Shown here in pieces: positions 7,265-12,992 of a DNA stretch of 27,378 nt. Source of the DNA: a virus; IMG/VR virus record IMGVR_UViG_3300046002_007054, positions 1-27,378 of that record; one strand, 5' to 3'. The notes beneath the pieces were generated by a model. That model searched no databases, was not told where the DNA came from, and saw only the letters and a program-made list of their open reading frames with translations. Position numbers and translations under genes: made by a program. Every line of letters begins with the position of its first letter. Positions within the stretch are counted from its first letter, which is position 1.

Positions 7265-7358
7265 GATGTTATTAGTTAAATTTAATTAATATTTAATTTA
7301 TCTTAAATAATAAAAATTAACGAGAATTAAAAAATTGATCTATCAACAATTAAAAAAT
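7265..7358 (-). promoter_or_regulatory. AT-rich block, probable leftward promoter region
   Basis: About 90 bp are almost pure A/T in an otherwise GC-rich window. It includes TTGATctATCAA (7335-7346), an inverted repeat with 5-bp arms, and two direct copies of AATTAAAAAAT (7325-7335 and 7348-7358). It lies immediately upstream of the leftward gene starting at 7264. A promoter with a regulator-binding dyad is the simplest reading. An origin-type DNA-unwinding element is the alternative. I do not assign -35/-10 boxes because too many AT hexamers fit. Confidence 0.5.
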
Positions 7359-7649
7359 CGGCAGGCTGGCCGCTGCGGGTAAGGGGAGTTTCGCGACTGC
7401 GCTGGCGGGAAAGGCGGCGCAGTGTAACCAGACCCATTGGGTGCTTGGCCGATCATAGACGCGGACGCGGCGGACGAAGCCATCAGAGGAGATGGAGACG
7501 GAGTCGCCTTCGCGGCCCATGAATACAAACGCGGCGGGTGGTCGGTAGCGTTGGGACACGCCGGTGCTAGCGGCTTGCAGGCTGGCATCGGTTAGGCTGC
7601 GGTGGATGCGGTCAGGAGCTTTACGAGGTGGTGTGTGACAGGCGAGCAT
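7350..7649 (-). CDS. Small hypothetical protein
   Basis: 99 aa, not recognised. The central part (RPPAAFVFMGREGDSVSISS, then GFVRRVRVYD) alternates hydrophobic and polar residues like a small beta barrel. The C-terminal part contains WVWLHCAAFP and ends LPLPAAASLPIF. The stop codon falls in the AT-rich block shared with the downstream promoter region. The first 25 residues are basic and low in structure, so the true start might be an internal codon. It lies between the 324-aa gene and the AT-rich block. Confidence 0.5.
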   Translation of the reverse strand: MLACHTPPRKAPDRIHRSLTDASLQAASTGVSQRYRPPAAFVFMGREGDSVSISSDGFVRRVRVYDRPSTQWVWLHCAAFPASAVAKLPLPAAASLPIF

Positions 7650-7699
7650 AAACGGAGGAATGGTGAAGGATTAAGTATAAGGGATTAAGGATGAATCGG

Positions 7700-8674
7700 T
7701 TAAGCGGCCATCGCGGCGGTGGGGGATGATGCACTGTTGGTTGGGGGCGGTGTGGTGCTGCGGGGGGGCGTAGATGGGGCGGCGAGCTTGCGCGGGGCCA
7801 AGTTGAGGCCGTAGGTGCTGCTCAGGGTGGTTAGGGCGGCTGCGGTGGCAGTGCGGGCCACGGCGCTGTCGCGCAGGTCATCCTTGGTTCGGTTCAACAT
7901 CCGTCGGGCATCGTTCACCAGACGGGAGATCCGGCTGTCATCCGTCATGTTGTAGCTGGGAGCCAGTTCCAGGATCTCGTTCAGGTTATCGAGCGTGGAG
8001 CTGTGAATCTGCGGGCTGGGCTTGAGGCGCGGCTGTCCGTCTGGACCGGCCTCGTAAAGCGTTTGGAACAGGCGGTTGATCTTGTCGGTGATGCGCTCCA
8101 TGAGTTGATTGCGGGCTTGAGTGCCAGCCAACTCGGCAGCACTTGCGAGCTGGTCTTTGAGCATCTGCACACGGGCATCGCTCAGGCCGGGAACACCATC
8201 CAACGCATCGGGGTTGGGCAGCGGCAGCAAACCGAAGTCAAAGCAGAACAGGTCGGGGAGCTGGGACGACGAAGGGTAGTCCTCTTCGCGGTAGGCATCC
8301 TTGAGGATCTCCAGTCGGGCACGCTGCTTGTAGCTGGCGTAATTGTCGATGAAGCGGCGCACGGCACCGTCCCACTGCACCTTCCATGCGGTCATGGAGC
8401 GCAGGTAGTTCTCCGAACGGGTGGCGGGCAGGATGCTGCCGAAGGGGGTGACCATCGTCTGCTTTTCGTGATCGCTGCGGGCTGCGCTGCGGATGTCGCG
8501 GATGGGTTTCAGGCAGTCAGCGGGGAGGAGACAGCGGGTGTATTTCCCGGCTTTGTCGCTCATGGAATGCTTGATGTGGACCTCAGCGGTGAGGTCGTCG
8601 TCTTTGACGTTGTTGCCGAAGAGAGAGAACTTTTGGCGGGCGAGCAGGGTGGTTTGGGACAGGGGAAGGGCCAT
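7700..8674 (-). CDS. Hypothetical protein, possibly DUF3150-like
   Basis: 324 aa starting MALPLSQTTLLARQKFSLFG. I chose this start because the upstream in-frame extension runs into repeat-like sequence and a structured intergenic region. The order of segments recalls DUF3150-type phage proteins: a short N-terminal strand region, a Phe/Tyr-containing loop (TMVTPFGSILPA), then a long helix with FIDNYASYKQRARLEIL. That link is remote and from memory. The rest is helical (LKDQLASAAELAGTQARNQL, then MERITDKINRLFQTL). The C-terminus is a Pro/Ser/Thr tail. It carries the peptide PRKLAA internally, the same sequence that ends neighbouring proteins, and the protein finishes TAAMAA. Confidence 0.7.
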   Translation of the reverse strand: MALPLSQTTLLARQKFSLFGNNVKDDDLTAEVHIKHSMSDKAGKYTRCLLPADCLKPIRDIRSAARSDHEKQTMVTPFGSILPATRSENYLRSMTAWKVQWDGAVRRFIDNYASYKQRARLEILKDAYREEDYPSSSQLPDLFCFDFGLLPLPNPDALDGVPGLSDARVQMLKDQLASAAELAGTQARNQLMERITDKINRLFQTLYEAGPDGQPRLKPSPQIHSSTLDNLNEILELAPSYNMTDDSRISRLVNDARRMLNRTKDDLRDSAVARTATAAALTTLSSTYGLNLAPRKLAAPSTPPRSTTPPPTNSASSPTAAMAA

Positions 8675-8706
8675 AAGGGTAGGGCGTGGAGGGTGGAAGG
8701 ATGAAG

Positions 8707-8742
8707 ATGTGTAACTGAAACAGTTTTTTAACAATGTGTGAC
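8707..8742. promoter_or_regulatory. Direct repeat plus dyad upstream of the 324-aa gene
   Basis: ATGTGTAAC (8707-8715) and ATGTGTGAC (8734-8742) are direct repeats 27 bp apart. Between them lies AACTGaaaCAGTT (8713-8725), a dyad with 5-bp arms. They stand 33-68 bp upstream of the leftward start at 8674, in a locally AT-rich patch. This is the right place for a promoter with a regulator site. No assignment to a regulator is possible. Confidence 0.4.
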
Positions 8743-8767
8743 AAACTCGGACAAAGCAACGGCAGAC

Positions 8768-8799
8768 GTCAACGCGCCGCCGTGAGGCGGACGCGTGAC
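8768..8799. other. Stable stem-loop with GTGA loop
   Basis: CCGCC/GGCGG closes a GTGA loop (8782-8785). The stem then continues through CGCG pairs and GTCA/TGAC pairs with one bulged A on each side. No T tract follows in either direction, so a classical terminator is unlikely. It lies in the 212-bp gap between the 61-aa gene and the 324-aa gene. Confidence 0.55.
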
Positions 8800-8833
8800 G
8801 CTGCGGCGGGAGGTTCAACGGTTCATGGAAGTA

Positions 8834-8878
8834 GGTGCTGGAGAACACGTTCAGTCTCCAAAACTCATAGCCAGCACC
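8834..8878. other. Inverted repeat with nested stem
   Basis: GGTGCTGG (8834-8841) pairs perfectly with CCAGCACC (8871-8878). Inside, GGAGA (8840-8844) can pair with TCTCC (8855-8859). The two stems share GG at 8840-8841, so a full outer stem and the inner stem compete unless the outer one shortens to six pairs. It starts 9 bp beyond the stop codon of the leftward 61-aa gene, so it may be a 3'-end structure, or part of a non-coding RNA together with 8768-8799. Confidence 0.5.
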
Positions 8879-8886
8879 CTTGGACG

Positions 8887-9072
8887 TTACGGTTTGTAGT
8901 AGGCGTTGAGGGCCACGGTGACCTGCTTCTTGCTGCCATCGTCAGCGGTGTATTCGGCGGCGTTCTTGGTGGTGTCGCTGGCGAGCAGGAAGGACTTGCC
9001 GGAGGCGGAGATCTTCGGTGCGTTCAGCGGGATTTCGATTTTCAGGATGTTGTTTTGGATGCTTGCTTTCAT
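8887..9072 (-). CDS. Small conserved hypothetical protein
   Basis: 61 aa. The opening MKASIQNNILKIEIPLNAPK, the central SASGKSFLLAS and the ending VTVALNAYYKP match a small family I remember from many phages and bacteria: strand, SASGK, LLAS, then LNAY. It has no known function and I have no name for it. Beta-strand-rich with no membrane segment. The start codon lies three bases from a very G-rich stretch on the opposite strand (9075-9096). The gene is flanked by structured DNA at its 3' end. Confidence 0.7.
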   Translation of the reverse strand: MKASIQNNILKIEIPLNAPKISASGKSFLLASDTTKNAAEYTADDGSKKQVTVALNAYYKP

Positions 9073-9074
9073 GT

Positions 9075-9096
9075 GGGTGGGTGGGGTGGGTTGGGG
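9075..9096 (+). other. G-quadruplex motif
   Basis: Five runs of three or four G are separated by loops of one or two T on the plus strand: GGG-T-GGG-T-GGGG-T-GGG-TT-GGGG. Short loops of this kind favour a very stable parallel quadruplex. The G-rich strand is the template strand of the leftward 61-aa gene, and the motif starts three bases upstream of its ATG. Confidence 0.75.
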
Positions 9097-9099
9097 TGA

Positions 9100-9113
9100 A
9101 TGACGAATGACGA
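9100..9113. repeat. ATGACGA heptamer repeat, 2 copies
   Basis: Two perfect ATGACGA units between the G-quadruplex motif and the stop codon at 9118. Confidence 0.75.
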
Positions 9114-9117
9114 GGGG

Positions 9118-9858
9118 TTACCAGTCCATGAGGAGACCGGTGCAGAAGCCGAACTCGCCTTGGTCAAGGTTGTGGGCGATCACGGCCTTGACCGAGGCTG
9201 CGGGGTTGGCGGTGGCGTGGATGAGGTAGCCAGCCTGCTCGACGCTATCGAAGCCTGCGGTCGGGTCGAAGGGGCCGAGTTTGGCCGCCAGGGCGCTGAC
9301 AGCGTGCTGTATGAGGTCGTCATTCTCACGGCCCAAGGATTGCTGGTCACGCAGTCGGACGAGGCAGTCGATCAGGGCCTTGTCCATGGCATCGAGCGTC
9401 GGGGACTCGGCGGCAGGGGTGATGGCGAAGATGCCGCATTCGTTTTCGGGGGTGACGACTTTATCCACCTCAGCCACATAGAGCGCGGTCCGTTGCAGGG
9501 CAGGAATCTCTGCCATCTGACGCACGGGGAATCGGTCGGGCTCGGGCGGCACAGGGTCGGGTGGGCAGGGCATACCGGGCGGGATGGCCTCGCGCTGGGA
9601 GAAGGTCGCGGTGGCTTCCTCGAAGTTGGGGCTGTCGAACAGGGACAGGTCGCCGTAGTAGTAGCCGTCGTAGTAGATGAGGCCTTCGACCTCGGTAAGG
9701 TAACCCTCGGAGTCGTCGGGGAAGAACAGGCGGGGGGCAGAGCCGTAGGTTGTGCTGATGCTGGCGAGTGGGCCGAAGGTGGGACCTTCGCGGCCCCAGT
9801 CATCGAGTTGGTCGTCGGGGTGAGATCTGCCGTGGAAGAGGTGTAGGTAGAGGGGCAT
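9118..9858 (-). CDS. Conserved phage hypothetical (DDWGxxGPxFGP protein)
   Basis: 246 aa from MPLYLHLFHGR at 9858; the upstream in-frame sequence is translated repeat and was excluded. The N-terminal 75 residues resemble a family I recall from phages and plasmids: LxLFHGRxxPDxxLDDWG, then GPTFGPLASISTTY, then LIYYDGYYYGDLSLF. No function is established to my knowledge. The rest is unrecognised. It includes a proline-rich turn region (PPGMPCPPDPVPPEPDRFP) and a helical C-terminal half (MDKALIDCLVRLRDQQSL). No transmembrane segment is visible. It lies between two small genes in the leftward arm. Confidence 0.75.
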   Translation of the reverse strand: MPLYLHLFHGRSHPDDQLDDWGREGPTFGPLASISTTYGSAPRLFFPDDSEGYLTEVEGLIYYDGYYYGDLSLFDSPNFEEATATFSQREAIPPGMPCPPDPVPPEPDRFPVRQMAEIPALQRTALYVAEVDKVVTPENECGIFAITPAAESPTLDAMDKALIDCLVRLRDQQSLGRENDDLIQHAVSALAAKLGPFDPTAGFDSVEQAGYLIHATANPAASVKAVIAHNLDQGEFGFCTGLLMDW

Positions 9859-9864
9859 GGGAAA

Positions 9865-9892
9865 GGGTGAAGGATGAAGGATGAAGGATGAA
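9865..9892. repeat. GGATGAA heptamer repeat, 4 copies
   Basis: GGGTGAA followed by three GGATGAA units, directly upstream of the leftward start at 9858. Confidence 0.9.
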
Positions 9893-9902
9893 GCTTGATG
9901 GG

Positions 9903-10118
9903 TTACCAGCAGAGGTGGAGGAAGCCTTGGGCCAGCTTCCAGAGGCCGGCTTTGCCAGCGGAGCGCGGGCGGAGTTCGCGGGGTTTCAGGCTGCCGTCCT
10001 GACGGCGGCGGGCGCTGCGCAGGATGTTGGCGGCGTGAGCACGGACGGCGGGTTCTTCGCCGATGCTTTCGGGCATGGCGACGGCGTTGCGGGTGGCGGG
10101 GGTATAGGTGAGTTTCAT
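9903..10118 (-). CDS. Small basic hypothetical protein
   Basis: 71 aa starting MKLTYTPATRNAVAMPESIG. The middle is Ala- and Arg-rich and helical (VRAHAANILRSARRRQDGSL), and the end is GLWKLAQGFLHLCW. The basic helix could contact nucleic acid, but no family is recognised. It lies 44 bp from the next gene and downstream of an intrinsic terminator for leftward transcripts (10157-10188), so it probably needs its own promoter or read-through. GATGAAGG-type repeat remnants (10119-10137) precede the start. Confidence 0.55.
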   Translation of the reverse strand: MKLTYTPATRNAVAMPESIGEEPAVRAHAANILRSARRRQDGSLKPRELRPRSAGKAGLWKLAQGFLHLCW

Positions 10119-10156
10119 GAAGGGATGAAGGGTGAAGGCTCTGACTTGTGGGCATG

Positions 10157-10188
10157 AAAAAGCCCGTGCGGCGGGGGCCGGACGGGCT
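10157..10188 (-). terminator. Intrinsic terminator for leftward transcription
   Basis: AGCCCGT (10161-10167) and ACGGGCT (10182-10188) form a 7-bp GC-rich stem. On the minus strand it is followed by a run of five T (AAAAA at 10157-10161 on the plus strand, one base shared with the stem). It lies 23 bp after the stop codon at 10211. Confidence 0.8.
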
Positions 10189-10210
10189 GTGGGTTTGGAG
10201 TGGGGTGAGA

Positions 10211-10648
10211 TTAAGCGGTGCAGCGGGCGCGGTCCATTTGGGCGGCGGTGCGGGGTTTCTTGCGGGCGGGTTCACGGGTGGTGGCCACGGTGGCGGGATC
10301 GACCAGACGGGTCATGACTCCGGCTTTGGTGGCCAGCCACCCGCGCTGGAATCGGTCCATCTTCCGCGCATGGGCCTCGCCTTCGGGGGCGAACCAGCGC
10401 TGGGACTTGATGGTCGCCACGGCGCTGGCTTTGCGCAGTTTGCCCTTGCGGCTGGCGAATGTGCCAGGGCTGGCTTTCTGGGCAAAGAGCAGGACAACTT
10501 TGCCGTCGTGATAGAACGGCTGGCCGTTGCTTTTGATGGCGATGTTCGTGTCGGCGAGATTCGCCGAGTAGCTCATGGGCGCGGTGAAGGCGTCGTCATG
10601 GCAGGCAGGGGCGGTGAAGCCGCGTGGGTGATCGAACGTGAATTTCAT
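10211..10648 (-). CDS. Hypothetical protein, 145 aa
   Basis: Starts MKFTFDHPRGFTAPACHDDA; the ATG ending at 10648 is preferred because upstream sequence is palindromic non-coding DNA. The N-terminal half looks beta-rich (GQPFYHDGKVVLLFAQK). The C-terminal half is basic (SRKGKLRKASAVATIKSQRW, then ARKKPRTAAQMDRARCTA). No family is recognised; the basic tail suggests nucleic-acid contact. Terminators lie on both sides (10157-10188 after it and 10812-10843 before it), so it is probably a single-gene transcript driven from 10649-10811. Confidence 0.65.
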   Translation of the reverse strand: MKFTFDHPRGFTAPACHDDAFTAPMSYSANLADTNIAIKSNGQPFYHDGKVVLLFAQKASPGTFASRKGKLRKASAVATIKSQRWFAPEGEAHARKMDRFQRGWLATKAGVMTRLVDPATVATTREPARKKPRTAAQMDRARCTA

Positions 10649-10665
10649 AGTCGGGGATGGGGGAG

Positions 10666-10790
10666 GCACGCCGAGCGTGCGGGGGTGGGTATGATTCTAG
10701 CTTGGTGCCGCAGAGCGGCGGACGGGGAGGCACGCCGAGCGTGCTATCGTGGGCACGGACCTACCTTGTGCCGCATCCTTGCGGACGGGC
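10666..10790. repeat. Tandem 64-bp two-hairpin repeat (REP-like)
   Basis: Palindrome A, GCACGCcgaGCGTGC, occurs at 10666-10680 and again at 10730-10744, exactly 64 bp apart. Each copy is followed by palindrome B: GTGCCGCAgaGCGGCGGACGGG-like at 10705-10726 and a variant with CCGCAtcctTGCGG at 10768-10789. Both B copies end GGACGGG. The whole is two imperfect tandem copies of a two-hairpin unit, like a bacterial REP/BIME element. It fills the promoter gap upstream of the 145-aa gene. Confidence 0.7.
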
Positions 10791-10811
10791 TGGCGGGAAC
10801 GTGGGCCGTTA

Positions 10812-10843
10812 AAAAGGCCGCGCTCTTTTGAGCGCGGCCTTTT
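10812..10843. terminator. Bidirectional intrinsic terminator
   Basis: A perfect 14-bp inverted repeat: AAAAGGCCGCGCTC, a TTTT loop, GAGCGCGGCCTTTT. The A and T tracts at the two ends make it work in both directions. It lies 13 bp after the stop codon of the leftward repeat-protein gene (10857). Confidence 0.92.
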
Positions 10844-10856
10844 CAGGCTTGGCAGT

Positions 10857-11630
10857 TTAGGCCGCTTGCTTGAATTCAATGATATCAGCGATGGGGGCCG
10901 CGCTAACGGTAGCGGGGGCCGTCATTTCATGGAGCATGGAGCGGGCCGCGAATGCTTGCTTGTCGCTCATGCGGGAAAGGGCCGCTTCCACGAATTCGAC
11001 AAGCTGTTTGGCCGTCATTTTTTCGGGGGCCGTAGCGGGGGCCGTAGCGGTAGCGGGGGCCGTAGCGGTAGCGGGGGCCGTAGCGGTAGCGGGGGCCGTA
11101 GCGGTAGCGGGGGCCGTAGCGGTAGCGGGGGCCGTAGCGGTAGCGGGGGCCGTAGCGTCAATGGTAACGGGGGCCGCGAATTTTTCGAGGATGTAGGCTA
11201 TCCAGCCAGCGCGGAATTTACAGGGGCCGCTGAGATACTTCGCGAGTTTTTCGAGCGTAGCGGTCTCTTTCTTAATGGCTGCCAGATACGCGCTCAAATC
11301 GCGAGACTCAGCGCGACTGATATTCTCGAAAGTTGCCTGACTTATGAGCGAACCAAGGGCCGCTAGAATATCGGCGAATGATTTGGAATCTTCAAATGCT
11401 TTACGGGTGGAAGGGCCATGAGTTTTGATGATGTCAGCAAGTGACAAGCCAGCGCGGGAAGCGTGATGACGAATCGCACCCATGTAGGGCAGTCGCGAAG
11501 TAGAAAAAGTATCGAACGCAGTGAACTCTGCAATGGCGAGTGATTTGATGGCGTCACTCGAAAGAGTGGCAAGGATTGCCAGATCAAGAGTGGCGAAGAC
11601 GGGGGCGGATTGAATGGGGGCGGATTTCAT
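10857..11630 (-). CDS. Ala/Pro/Thr-repeat protein
   Basis: 257 aa from MKSAPIQSAPVFATLD. I reject the longer start at 11792 because the extra coding region would span palindrome A (11643-11657), which is intergenic in its other two copies. The N-terminal 150 residues are helical (RAGLSLADIIKTHGPSTRKA, SAYLAAIKKETATLEKLAKY). Then follows an Ala-Pro-Ala-Thr-Ala-Thr repeat encoded by an 18-bp minisatellite. A short helical domain comes last (MTAKQLVEFVEAALSRMSDK), ending EFKQAA. The repeat is probably a flexible linker. No family is recognised. It has its own terminator and promoter region. Confidence 0.7.
   Translation of the reverse strand: MKSAPIQSAPVFATLDLAILATLSSDAIKSLAIAEFTAFDTFSTSRLPYMGAIRHHASRAGLSLADIIKTHGPSTRKAFEDSKSFADILAALGSLISQATFENISRAESRDLSAYLAAIKKETATLEKLAKYLSGPCKFRAGWIAYILEKFAAPVTIDATAPATATAPATATAPATATAPATATAPATATAPATATAPATAPEKMTAKQLVEFVEAALSRMSDKQAFAARSMLHEMTAPATVSAAPIADIIEFKQAA
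11037..11144. repeat. 18-bp minisatellite, 6 perfect copies
   Basis: Six identical GGGGGCCGTAGCGGTAGC units, with partial copies on both sides (a 12-bp unit at 11025 and a diverged one from 11145). It lies in frame within the leftward gene and encodes alternating Ala, Thr and Pro. Copy number is likely to vary between relatives. Confidence 0.97.
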
Positions 11631-11642
11631 GGGCAGTGGGAT

Positions 11643-11657
11643 GCACGCCAAGCGTGC
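11643..11657. promoter_or_regulatory. Palindrome A, third copy
   Basis: GCACGCcaaGCGTGC, 12 bp upstream of the leftward ATG at 11630. Its flank (TAT, 5-6 bases, GGCACGGAC) matches the flank of the copy at 10730. The palindrome also precedes the leftward start at 10648 by 17 bp. So two copies sit just before start codons, where they could act as an operator or fold in the mRNA leader. Confidence 0.55.
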
Positions 11658-12054
11658 TATTTTCGGCACGGACTTCCCGCCCGATTCCAGTATGGTTTCG
11701 AGAAAAACGGAAAGGCTCGCGGCCTCGCTCAGGTCTGACGCTTCACAGCGTGAACCACTAAAGAAGCTTACCACATCGCGAAAGCGTTGCAAGCTCAGAT
11801 CACTCTTTTCCTGATATTAAACCGCTCCTAGTTCCCGCTTATTCTCAAAATTGAGAGTGTCACTTGGCACACTTTATGAATGTGGGAAAGTGTGCCAAGT
11901 TCACAACTTTCTACCACTAGGTGAAACTAACTTATGTATAAGTATATTTCCTATAACGCCGGTTGGCGCGGGAACATGGGTGGTGCGTCCGCCGGTGGGC
12001 GGCGGGAGGTAGCCAATGACGAATGACGAACGGGGAACCGCGAACCGCGAAGCT
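11658..12054. promoter_or_regulatory. Non-coding control region with nested inverted repeats
   Basis: No convincing gene in about 400 bp. It holds three dyads. TCTCAAaaTTGAGA is at 11843-11856. A perfect 14-bp inverted repeat, ACTTGGCACACTTT / AAAGTGTGCCAAGT, is at 11862-11875 and 11887-11900 with an 11-bp spacer. ACTTATgtATAAGT is at 11930-11943. A possible rightward promoter overlaps them: TTGAGA (11851-11856), 18 bp, TATGAA (11875-11880). The local AT content is high. This is the best candidate in the window for a repressor-controlled switch, with the XRE-like gene next door. An origin or recombination site is possible. Confidence 0.55.
12016..12051. repeat. ATGACGA x2 and GAACCGC x2 heptamers
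   Basis: Two ATGACGA units (12016-12029), a six-base link, then two GAACCGC units (12035-12048), directly after the 3' end of the XRE-like gene. Confidence 0.8.
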
Positions 12055-12297
12055 TCACCGTCCGTCCTGCTGGGCTTGCAGCCAGGCGGCGATGTCGAGG
12101 AAGTAACCGGCCATGGGTTGCACCTTACCACTGGCAAAACGACTGACGGCGGCCTGAGCCGATTCAAGGGTGGCGAGGCCGCGCTGCTGCATGAGGTGAC
12201 GGGCCAGGGCGGTCTTGCTGCCGGGGTGGCGGTCGAGGTAGTCTTTGAACTCGGTGAGCCAGACGTCGTAGTTGGCGGGGAGGGTGAGAGTGCGCAT
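12055..12297 (-). CDS. XRE-like helix-turn-helix regulator
   Basis: 80 aa from MRTLTLPANYDVWLTEFKDY at 12297. Residues 20-60 form a lambda-repressor-type helix-turn-helix: SKTALARHLMQQRG, a loop, then ESAQAAVSRFASGKVQP. The second helix (AAVSRFASGK) has the recognition-helix look of Cro/C1 family proteins, and MAGYFLDIAAWLQAQ packs behind it. The length suits a Cro-like or small repressor protein. It is the last leftward gene before the divergent late genes, and the dyad-rich region 11843-11943 lies just past its 3' end. I infer that it binds those dyads or the 12298-12380 gap and helps decide between the two arms. Confidence 0.7.
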   Translation of the reverse strand: MRTLTLPANYDVWLTEFKDYLDRHPGSKTALARHLMQQRGLATLESAQAAVSRFASGKVQPMAGYFLDIAAWLQAQQDGR

Positions 12298-12301
12298 GAG
12301 A

Positions 12302-12345
12302 ATGACGAATGACGAACGGGGAACTGAGAACGGGGAACGGCGAAC
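12302..12345. repeat. ATGACGA x2 and GAACNGN x4 heptamers in the divergent gap
   Basis: Two ATGACGA units (12302-12315) followed by GAACTGA, GAACGGG, GAACGGC and a partial unit (12321-12345). They occupy most of the 83-bp gap between the divergent XRE-like and amidase genes. I see no clear promoter in this gap. Confidence 0.85.
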
Positions 12346-12380
12346 ATGCAAGAGGGAATGGGTGACAGGTGGCGGAGGCC

Positions 12381-12977
12381 ATGACGATTTCAGAAGATCA
12401 TTGGCTGGTGGGTGCGGTGCGGCGTCCGGTGCTGGGCGGCGCGGAGATGAAGGTGCGTCGCTTCCTGGTCTGGCATTTCACGAGCGGGGCCACGGCGATT
12501 TCAAGCATCAATTATTGGAACTCGCTGGACGCGCAGGGAGCGTGTGCGCATGTGGTGATCGACCGCAATGGCACGATCTACCAGTGCAGGCCATTCAACA
12601 AGACCTGTGGCCATGCTGGGCGCTCGAAGTGGCAGGGCTTTGATGGGCTGAACTCATGCAGTCTGGGCATTGAACTGGCGAACGCTGGGGATGATGTGGC
12701 GCTGGCGAAACGCTGGACCAAGCTGCCTCTGGTGAAGGCGAAGCATGGCAACGGCGGAGCCGTGCAGGAGTGGGAGGCGTATCCGCCTTTGCAACTGGCG
12801 GCGTGTGAGGAATTGTCGAAGGCTCTGGTGAAACGCTACAAGCTCGATGATGCCATGGGCCATGAGGATGTGGCACCAGCACGCAAGAACGATCCGGGTC
12901 CGGCCTTCCCGATGCAGGCGATGCGGGAAGCCTGTGGGTTCAAGGGGATGCCGGATTCAGTAACCTCTGATCGTTGA
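12381..12977 (+). CDS. N-acetylmuramoyl-L-alanine amidase (AmpD / Amidase_2 type)
   Basis: 198 aa. Zinc amidase motifs are complete: His32 in LVWHFTSG, the substrate-groove strand HVVIDRNGTIYQ (57-68), CGHAGRS (77-82), Glu98 in SLGIELAN, and the C-terminal ligands His161 and Asp171 in GHEDVAPARKNDPG. It should cut the bond between MurNAc and L-Ala in peptidoglycan, acting as an endolysin or virion-entry enzyme. There is no signal peptide, so it would need a holin or a virion location. A GTG at 12369 is an alternative start. It is the first gene of the rightward cluster. Its stop codon overlaps a TTGACG element that precedes the next ATG. Confidence 0.92.
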   Translation: MTISEDHWLVGAVRRPVLGGAEMKVRRFLVWHFTSGATAISSINYWNSLDAQGACAHVVIDRNGTIYQCRPFNKTCGHAGRSKWQGFDGLNSCSLGIELANAGDDVALAKRWTKLPLVKAKHGNGGAVQEWEAYPPLQLAACEELSKALVKRYKLDDAMGHEDVAPARKNDPGPAFPMQAMREACGFKGMPDSVTSDR

Positions 12978-12992
12978 CGCGGCGGGCGTGGC
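12974..12992 (+). promoter_or_regulatory. TTGACG start element, copy 1
   Basis: TTGAC (12974-12978) stands 14 bases before the ATG at 12993. The 27 bp CGTTGACGCGG[C/T]GGGCGTGG + CATGGGAA are repeated almost exactly at the portal gene start (13472-13498). The amidase stop TGA is inside the element. Confidence 0.6.

Noticed and set aside
8768-8878. Integron attC-like site
   Set aside because: Core sites do not match the GTTRRRY/RYYYAAC pattern, and no integrase is visible.
11037-11144. CRISPR-like array
   Set aside because: Units are contiguous 18-bp copies without spacers and in frame inside a gene; a minisatellite.
11631-11792. 54-codon N-terminal extension of the Ala/Pro/Thr-repeat gene
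   Set aside because: It would translate the palindrome at 11643-11657, which is non-coding at its other copies.
11862-11900. Sigma-54 promoter (TTGGCAC)
   Set aside because: The TTGGCACACTTT stretch lacks the GC at -12 needed for a sigma-54 site.
11862-11900. Intrinsic terminator at the 14-bp inverted repeat
   Set aside because: The spacer is 11 bp and no T tract follows on either strand.
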